Shown in pieces: positions 42,129-47,250 of a DNA stretch of 47,250 nt. Numbering within the stretch: the stretch's first letter is position 1; each line of letters starts with the position of its first letter. The notes beneath the pieces are model-generated. The model had not been told where the DNA came from. It saw only the letters and a program-made list of their open reading frames with translations, and searched no databases. The position numbers were made by a program, and so were the translations under genes. The DNA is from Sphingorhabdus sp. Alg239-R122 (GTDB taxonomy: Bacteria; Pseudomonadota; Alphaproteobacteria; Sphingomonadales; Sphingomonadaceae), in assembly GCF_900537065.1 (NCBI RefSeq), contig NZ_UNRC01000006.1, positions 9,178 through 56,427 of the forward strand, read 5' to 3'.

Positions 42129-45100
42129 TTAACCGCCGACCCATACATCAAGTACATAACGGCCCTGTGCTGCCATATCGTCCACCCAAGCAAGACTCTC
42201 GTCCAGCGTAGCATCGCTGTGTTCAGTACGGATACTGGCAAGCGCATGTTTGACGTCGGGCTCCATCGCTGCGCCATCACCGCAGATATAGATGACTGCA
42301 CCCGCCTCTATCAGCTCCCATGTTCTGGCAGATTGTGCCTGCATCAGGTGCTGGACATAAACCTTATCATTGCTTTCGCGTGAAAATGCGGTGTGCAGCT
42401 CGGCAATACCATCCCTGCCTGCGGCTTTCAGTTCATCGGCATAGATGAAGTCCTGCTGGCTGTGGCGGCACCCGAAGAACAGCATGGCCGCGCCGAGTGT
42501 TTTGCCCGCATCTTTCAGCATGCGGCGCTCTTGCAGGAACCCCCTGAACGGGGCGATCCCGGTTCCGGGACCGATCATGATAACCGGCTTTTGCGGGTTA
42601 TCGGGCAGGCGGAATGGTGTCGTCGGCGCTTTCACCACGGCCTGCACCGTATCCCCGGGCTGCATGTCGCGCAGATAGGTGGAACACACACCTTTATAAG
42701 TACCGGCGCCTGAGCGCGCGGGTCCTTCGACCACACCCACCGTGACCGAACATGTGCCGGGCAATACGTTGGGTGCGGATGAGATCGAATAATAGCGCGG
42801 GCTGATAAACGGAATCATTTCCAGGAACTGTGCAAAGGGCAGTTCGCATGCAGGGTGCTCGTCCAAAATATCAAGCACAGACTTGCGTTTCAGGAACACT
42901 TCAGTGCGGTAAAGGTCTTTGCCATCACGTGCAGGCGCGGCTAGCGCCTCCAGCAGCGGTTTTGTTTTTGGACAGCGTGTATTGGTCGCCATCACGGCAA
43001 TATCCCGGCGTGAAGCAACAGCCTGGAGCTCGCCATAAACTTCCGCCAGGCGTTTGACTGAAAAGGTGCTGCCATTGGGGAAGGGGCTACGACGGCCACC
43101 GGTCACATCGACGCGGATATAGGTATTGTTATTAAAGCCAAAGCGCGACAGTGCCCGCTCGACAAGCGCAGGGCTGTTGACTGGTATAACGCACAGATGA
43201 TCGCCCGGCTGGTATGTTACGCCGTCCGGCAATTCAATTTCGATATGGCGTGTCGAACGATCTGACGGATTGGGACCATCATGGTTTTGCAACTCCCGAT
43301 TGGCACGGATGGTCATGGGCGTCGCGCCTGCCTGCAGCGCGACAGGGTTGGCGGTGACGCTTTCGGCAATTTCAACTTTATAGAGCGGTTCTGCCTCGGC
43401 AGGTGCGGTAAAATCGATACCGAGATCAAGTGCGTTGCCAATCGCGGGCCAGAGCTTTTCGAACCAGTCATGGAACTGCTCGTCCATATCCTCGCGGGCA
43501 TCGCCCTCTCCGCGCGGGGTCAGACGGTGTGCACCCAGTTCTTCCATCCGCTGGTCGATCAGGCGCGGCACGGTCTGGAACGTCGATGCCCAGTCGCGAT
43601 TGCCGCACCCGAATACGGCATAGGTGACGTCGTCTGCCGCACCGGATCCGGCTTTTTCCAGCCAGTTTGCAAACTGCACGGCATTATCCGGCGGTTTGCC
43701 GTTATAGGATGCAGTGACAATCACGACGGCGCCTGATGTGGGCGGACCATCCGGATAGTCATCAAGGCCTGCCAGCACAGTGTCGAAACCGTTCAGGTCA
43801 CCCATCTGCGCGACTTCATGCGCATAGCTTTCTGCCATGCCCAGGTTGCTGCCGTAGAGCACCGTCAACCTGGTGCCATGCTTGGGACGCTGGGCCTGTG
43901 TCTTTGCACTATCAGGTTCGTCAGCAGCAGCGGTAGGTGCAGTGCGGGTCAGGCCGTCACGCACCTTGGCACGGATGGTAAATCCTTCCGGCTTGAGCGA
44001 CAGCGTCTCCTTGATATCCATTTGGTAATTTTTGTGATCGTAGAGCGTGAAACGCTGCAGGATCATTGCCAGCACCAGCACGGCCTCCTGCAGGGCAAAC
44101 TGCCGTCCGATACAGGCGCGCTGGCCATTACCGAACGGCTTATAGGCATGGTCGGGCCGCGCAGCCTCGGCTTCGCGGGAGAAATGGTCAGGGTTGAAAG
44201 CGTCAGGATCATCGCCCCAGATCGATGTGTCACGGTGCAAACTAGGGATCAGGATGGTGACGAATGTGCCCTTTTTGATCGGATATTTGCCGCCGACAAT
44301 TTCATCCTCGAATGGCGCAACGCTGAACGCAGGTGCAGTGGGCCAGAGCCGCAGCGCCTCAAGCAGGATAGCGCGCGTATATTCCAGCTGTGCAATCTGC
44401 GCAATGGACGGCGCAGTGCCGATATCCTTGCCCAGCACCCGGTCCACTTCTTCAGTGGCTTTCGCCATGATCGCGGGGTTTTTCAGCAGGTAATAGAGCG
44501 TGAAGGACATCAGCCCCGATGTCGTTTCATGCCCGGCGATCAGGAACGTGTTGATCTGGTAACGGATATTTTCATCCGACAGGCTTTCGCCCGTTATCTT
44601 GTCCACACCCGCCAGCATGAAATTGAGCAGGTCTTTCTGCGCGCCGCCGCTGCGCCGCCGTTCGGAAATGATATCGTCGACCAGTTTGTTCATGAAAGCC
44701 ACATCGTCTTTCATCTGTGCGAGCCGGTTCCGCAAAATCAGTTTTTCAAAGGGCAGGCCTTTTTGCAGCATGCAGGTTTCCAGCGTACGGGTCAGCGCGT
44801 CGATAAAGGGGTGAAAATCCTCCCGGTAAAACGAGTTGAACCGGTAGTCGAAACCGCACAGGCCGATCGTGTCGAGCGTCAGGCCGGTCATGTCGCGTAC
44901 CACGTCAATCTCGTCATCGGCGTTCAGCCGTTCCCATTTGAGCATCAGCTGATCGGCAATATCGACCATCATCGGCAGGTATTCCTGCATCGCCTTCTGG
45001 GCAAAAGTAGGGAGCAATATATTGTGCGCCTTCGACCATTCAGGATCGAGCGTGTCTCCAGTAAACAGGCCGTTCCCGCCTACTGCGCGGACACGTTTAA

Positions 45101-45338
45101 GGGGGCCGCGGACCGTTTTGTCAAAGCGGGTTTCATCACACAGCTCCTGTACGATTTCAGGGCCGGACGCTATCATGATTGGCGTACCCATCATATCAAG
45201 CCAGAAGAGCGGCCCCTGCTCCTTGCAATGTTCCATCAGGCTTTGCAGCGGAGTATCGGAATCAACGGAAAGGATATTGCCGAGTATTGGCAGGCCATCA
45301 GGTTTCGGAATAGGATCCAGCCTGTTTTTGCCCGCCAT
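42129..45338 (-). CDS. self-sufficient cytochrome P450 / NADPH-P450 reductase fusion (CYP102, P450 BM3 type)
   Basis: A 1069-aa soluble fusion. The P450 domain (about 1-470) has the oxygen-activating I-helix AGHETTSG, the EALR (ExxR) motif and the heme loop FGNGQRACIG with the ligand cysteine near residue 400. After a linker, the FMN flavodoxin domain starts at LTVLYGSNLGMAE, and the FAD/NADPH reductase follows with YYSISSAP, GVCSTYLRD and GPGTGIAPFRGFLQER. Bacterial relatives hydroxylate medium- to long-chain fatty acids near the omega end. It lacks a membrane anchor. GGGAGG precedes the ATG. Divergent from acs and convergent with the TonB receptor; the nearby fad genes and acs give a lipid-metabolism context. 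Confidence 0.95.
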   Translation of the reverse strand: MAGKNRLDPIPKPDGLPILGNILSVDSDTPLQSLMEHCKEQGPLFWLDMMGTPIMIASGPEIVQELCDETRFDKTVRGPLKRVRAVGGNGLFTGDTLDPEWSKAHNILLPTFAQKAMQEYLPMMVDIADQLMLKWERLNADDEIDVVRDMTGLTLDTIGLCGFDYRFNSFYREDFHPFIDALTRTLETCMLQKGLPFEKLILRNRLAQMKDDVAFMNKLVDDIISERRRSGGAQKDLLNFMLAGVDKITGESLSDENIRYQINTFLIAGHETTSGLMSFTLYYLLKNPAIMAKATEEVDRVLGKDIGTAPSIAQIAQLEYTRAILLEALRLWPTAPAFSVAPFEDEIVGGKYPIKKGTFVTILIPSLHRDTSIWGDDPDAFNPDHFSREAEAARPDHAYKPFGNGQRACIGRQFALQEAVLVLAMILQRFTLYDHKNYQMDIKETLSLKPEGFTIRAKVRDGLTRTAPTAAADEPDSAKTQAQRPKHGTRLTVLYGSNLGMAESYAHEVAQMGDLNGFDTVLAGLDDYPDGPPTSGAVVIVTASYNGKPPDNAVQFANWLEKAGSGAADDVTYAVFGCGNRDWASTFQTVPRLIDQRMEELGAHRLTPRGEGDAREDMDEQFHDWFEKLWPAIGNALDLGIDFTAPAEAEPLYKVEIAESVTANPVALQAGATPMTIRANRELQNHDGPNPSDRSTRHIEIELPDGVTYQPGDHLCVIPVNSPALVERALSRFGFNNNTYIRVDVTGGRRSPFPNGSTFSVKRLAEVYGELQAVASRRDIAVMATNTRCPKTKPLLEALAAPARDGKDLYRTEVFLKRKSVLDILDEHPACELPFAQFLEMIPFISPRYYSISSAPNVLPGTCSVTVGVVEGPARSGAGTYKGVCSTYLRDMQPGDTVQAVVKAPTTPFRLPDNPQKPVIMIGPGTGIAPFRGFLQERRMLKDAGKTLGAAMLFFGCRHSQQDFIYADELKAAGRDGIAELHTAFSRESNDKVYVQHLMQAQSARTWELIEAGAVIYICGDGAAMEPDVKHALASIRTEHSDATLDESLAWVDDMAAQGRYVLDVWVGG

Positions 45339-45450
45339 ATATGCCTCCCGATAATTTCCCCGTTCAATATTTCTAACAGCCCTGCGCGTGAGTGTATAGA
45401 TGTTTGACGGTGAAGAGGAATCGCATGCAAGGTTAATATCGCAATGTTTT

Positions 45451-45476
45451 TGACCGGATTATTGCCATAACGGTCA
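45451..45476. promoter_or_regulatory. inverted repeat in P450/acs divergent promoter region
   Basis: TGACCG (45451-45456) and CGGTCA (45471-45476) are perfect inverted half-sites with a 14-bp spacer, in the 170-bp region between the two divergent starts. The spacing suits a dimer contacting two major grooves. No regulator gene is nearby. Confidence 0.4.
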
Positions 45477-45508
45477 CATCGGCTATGAGTATCGGCAGGA
45501 GAACAGGA

Positions 45509-47250
45509 ATGAGCGACGTTCAAGAAAAAGCCCAGGGAACAGAAATAATCTTTCCTTCTGCATCTGGAGAAAATACCCATTGCACATCGTCGGAATATGA
45601 TCGCCTGTACCGGCAGAGTATCGAAGATCCCGATCAATTCTGGACAGAGCAGGCGAAGCGGCTGGACTGGATAGAAACACCTACAAAAATTGCAGACTGG
45701 TCCTATGATCCGGTCGGTATCAAATGGTTTGAAGATGGCGTACTCAATATTTGCCACAATGCTGTCGACCGCCATGTGGCGAATGGCAAGGGTGATGTCA
45801 CTGCGCTGATATTTGAAGCCGATGCCCCGGACGCAGAGCCGCGTTCGCTCACCTATGCCGAGCTGCTTGCCGAGACTGTTAAAATGGCAAATAGCCTGAA
45901 AGAGATTGGCGTCAAAAAGGGCGACCGCGTAACTATTTATATGCCGATGATACCCGAAGGCGCCGTTGCGATGCTCGCTTGCGCGCGCATTGGCGCCATT
46001 CATTCGGTTGTGTTTGGCGGGTTTTCACCGGATGCACTGGCCGGCCGGATTGAGGATTGTGAGAGCAAGTTCGTGATCTGCGCCGATGCCGGGGTGCGCG
46101 GCGGCAAGACGGTGCCGCTCAAATCCAATGTCGATGCCGCTCTAAAGAAAGTCGATGTTGATGCCATGCTGGTCATCAAACATACCGGCAGCCAGATCGA
46201 TATGAAATCCGGCCGTGACCACTGGTATCATGACGTTAGCGCCAATGTCCCCAAGGACTGCCCCTGCGAACCCATGCAGGCTGAAGACCCGCTGTTCATC
46301 CTTTATACGTCAGGATCAACCGGCAAACCAAAGGGCGTGCTGCACACTACCGGCGGCTATGCAGTATGGACCGCCACCACTTTCCATTATGTATTCGATT
46401 ACAGGCAAGGTGAGGTTTTCTGGTGCAGCGCCGACATTGGATGGGTTACGGGGCATAGTTATATTGTTTATGGCCCGCTCATCAATGGGGCGACGGAAGT
46501 CATATTTGAAGGTGTGCCCAACTATCCTGACCATAGCCGGTTCTGGGAAGTGGTCGCCAAACATAAAGTCAATATATTCTATACTGCCCCGACCGCCATA
46601 CGCGCGCTGATGCGCGAGGGGGATGATCCTGTCAAAGCGCATGACCGTTCTTCATTGCGGCTGCTCGGCACTGTAGGCGAGCCGATCAACCCTGAAGCAT
46701 GGCGCTGGTATTACAATGTTGTGGGGGACGGTGAATCTCCCATAGTTGATACATGGTGGCAGACCGAAACTGGCGGCATCATGATTACGACATTGCCCGG
46801 CGCACACGGCATGAAACCGGGCAGCGTCGGCAAGCCATTTTTTAGCATCCGGCCCGAATTGGTCGATAATGAAGGCAAAGAACTGAAAGGTGCAACCGAT
46901 GGCAACCTATGCATCACGCATAGCTGGCCCGGTCAGGCGCGCAGTGTCTATGGCGACCATGAACGGTTTATCCAGACCTATTTCAGCACTTACAAGGGCA
47001 AATATTTCACAGGTGACGGCTGCCGGCGTGATGCAGATGGCTATTACTGGATTACCGGGCGCGTTGATGATGTGATCAACGTATCGGGTCACCGCATGGG
47101 TACGGCGGAAGTCGAAAGTGCGCTGGTCTCTCATCCCAAAGTGGCCGAAGCCGCTGTCGTCGGCTATCCCCATGATATCAAGGGCCAGGGCATATATTGC
47201 TATGTCACGCTCAACGCGGGGGAAGAAAGCTCCGATGCACTCATCGCGGA
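45509..47250 (+). CDS. acs: acetyl-CoA synthetase, N-terminal part (runs off window)
   Basis: Activates acetate to acetyl-CoA through acetyl-AMP. The first 580 codons are present. It begins [12 protein letters not shown] with AGGA just upstream. Landmarks in order are [61 protein letters not shown], the P-loop [71 protein letters not shown] (adenylate hinge). The tryptophan in GWVTGHSY favours acetate over larger acids. The acetylatable lysine lies beyond the edge. Divergent from the P450 fusion. Confidence 0.95.
   Translation, partial: MSDVQEKAQGTEIIFPSASGENTHCTSSEYDRLYRQSIEDPDQFWTEQAKRLDWIETPTKIADWSYDPVGIKWFEDGVLNICHNAVDRHVANGKGDVTALIFEADAPDAEPRSLTYAELLAETVKMANSLKEIGVKKGDRVTIYMPMIPEGAVAMLACARIGAIHSVVFGGFSPDALAGRIEDCESKFVICADAGVRGGKTVPLKSNVDAALKKVDVDAMLVIKHTGSQIDMKSGRDHWYHDVSANVPKDCPCEPMQAEDPLFILYTSGSTGKPKGVLHTTGGYAVWTATTFHYVFDYRQGEVFWCSADIGWVTGHSYIVYGPLINGATEVIFEGVPNYPDHSRFWEVVAKHKVNIFYTAPTAIRALMREGDDPVKAHDRSSLRLLGTVGEPINPEAWRWYYNVVGDGESPIVDTWWQTETGGIMITTLPGAHGMKPGSVGKPFFSIRPELVDNEGKELKGATDGNLCITHSWPGQARSVYGDHERFIQTYFSTYKGKYFTGDGCRRDADGYYWITGRVDDVINVSGHRMGTAEVESALVSHPKVAEAAVVGYPHDIKGQGIYCYVTLNAGEESSDALIA

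Noticed and set aside
43818-45407. 529-codon plus-strand open frame
   Set aside because: It is antisense to the P450 fusion in a high-GC region, and the translation is rich in histidine and arginine without any domain. The P450 motifs fix the real strand.
1-47250. CRISPR array or insertion sequence
   Set aside because: No regularly spaced direct repeats, no Cas genes, and no DDE transposase with terminal inverted repeats were found; the integrase and HUH protein are the only recombination genes.

Overview
The window looks like a chromosomal segment of an alphaproteobacterium, most likely a sphingomonad (Sphingomonadales). This is inferred from the gene order hemC-hemD-mitofilin-like gene divergent from tsaD-gpsA, a TonB-dependent receptor divergent from a TPR-sulfotransferase, a GH36 alpha-galactosidase with galK/galT, and a two-domain RibB with a degenerate cyclohydrolase half. 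No 16S gene or other species marker is present, so genus is not assigned.

Region 1 (1 to about 6.9 kb) is accessory DNA, by eye more AT-rich than the rest. It holds a P4-type tyrosine integrase (5634-6779, minus), an AlpA/excisionase-type regulator (1602-1802, minus), a likely single-tyrosine HUH replication or relaxase protein (753-1478, plus), two small unknown proteins, and two cargo genes facing each other: a DUF2235 alpha/beta-hydrolase with two membrane helices (2478-3935) and an AAA+ ATPase (4001-5281). The integrase promoter end faces the chromosome, so one attachment site should lie between about 6780 and 6980. The other end was not found and may be left of the window. The best reading is a phage-satellite-like or integrative mobilizable element with a candidate effector/ATPase cargo.

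Region 2 (6.98-17.7 kb) is core chromosome: hemC-hemD-mitofilin-like operon (minus), tsaD-gpsA (plus), a polysaccharide flippase, a PfkB/adenosine-kinase-family kinase, an EI24-family membrane protein with a small lipoprotein, and argD-argF (minus) behind a strong promoter with a hairpin and U-tract in the leader. A tRNA-Arg(CCG) follows at 17887-17963.

Region 3 (18-32.95 kb) is metabolic: an M19 dipeptidase lipoprotein, alpha-galactosidase convergent with galT-galK (Leloir pathway), a DEAD-box helicase with a DbpA-type RNA-binding domain and a basic tail, an AraC regulator with a secreted beta-sandwich protein, ribB-ribH (riboflavin synthesis) preceded by a palindromic operator, and a sodium/solute symporter overlapping glpK.

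Region 4 (33-47.25 kb) is rich in lipid and acyl-CoA metabolism: fadA-fadJ type beta-oxidation operon with a pair of palindromic operator-like sites, a flavoprotein monooxygenase, TPR-sulfotransferase and TonB-dependent receptor, a self-sufficient P450-reductase fusion of the CYP102 (P450 BM3) type, and the first 580 codons of acetyl-CoA synthetase running off the right edge. Two clear intrinsic terminators (32976-33009 and 42071-42107) separate convergent genes here.

The most unusual observations are the RibB with an N-terminal Cro/CI-type helix-turn-helix lying next to a 20-bp palindrome in its own promoter, the mobile element with its DUF2235/AAA+ cargo, the symporter-glpK coupling behind a hairpin that covers the ribosome binding site, and the fad operator pair.
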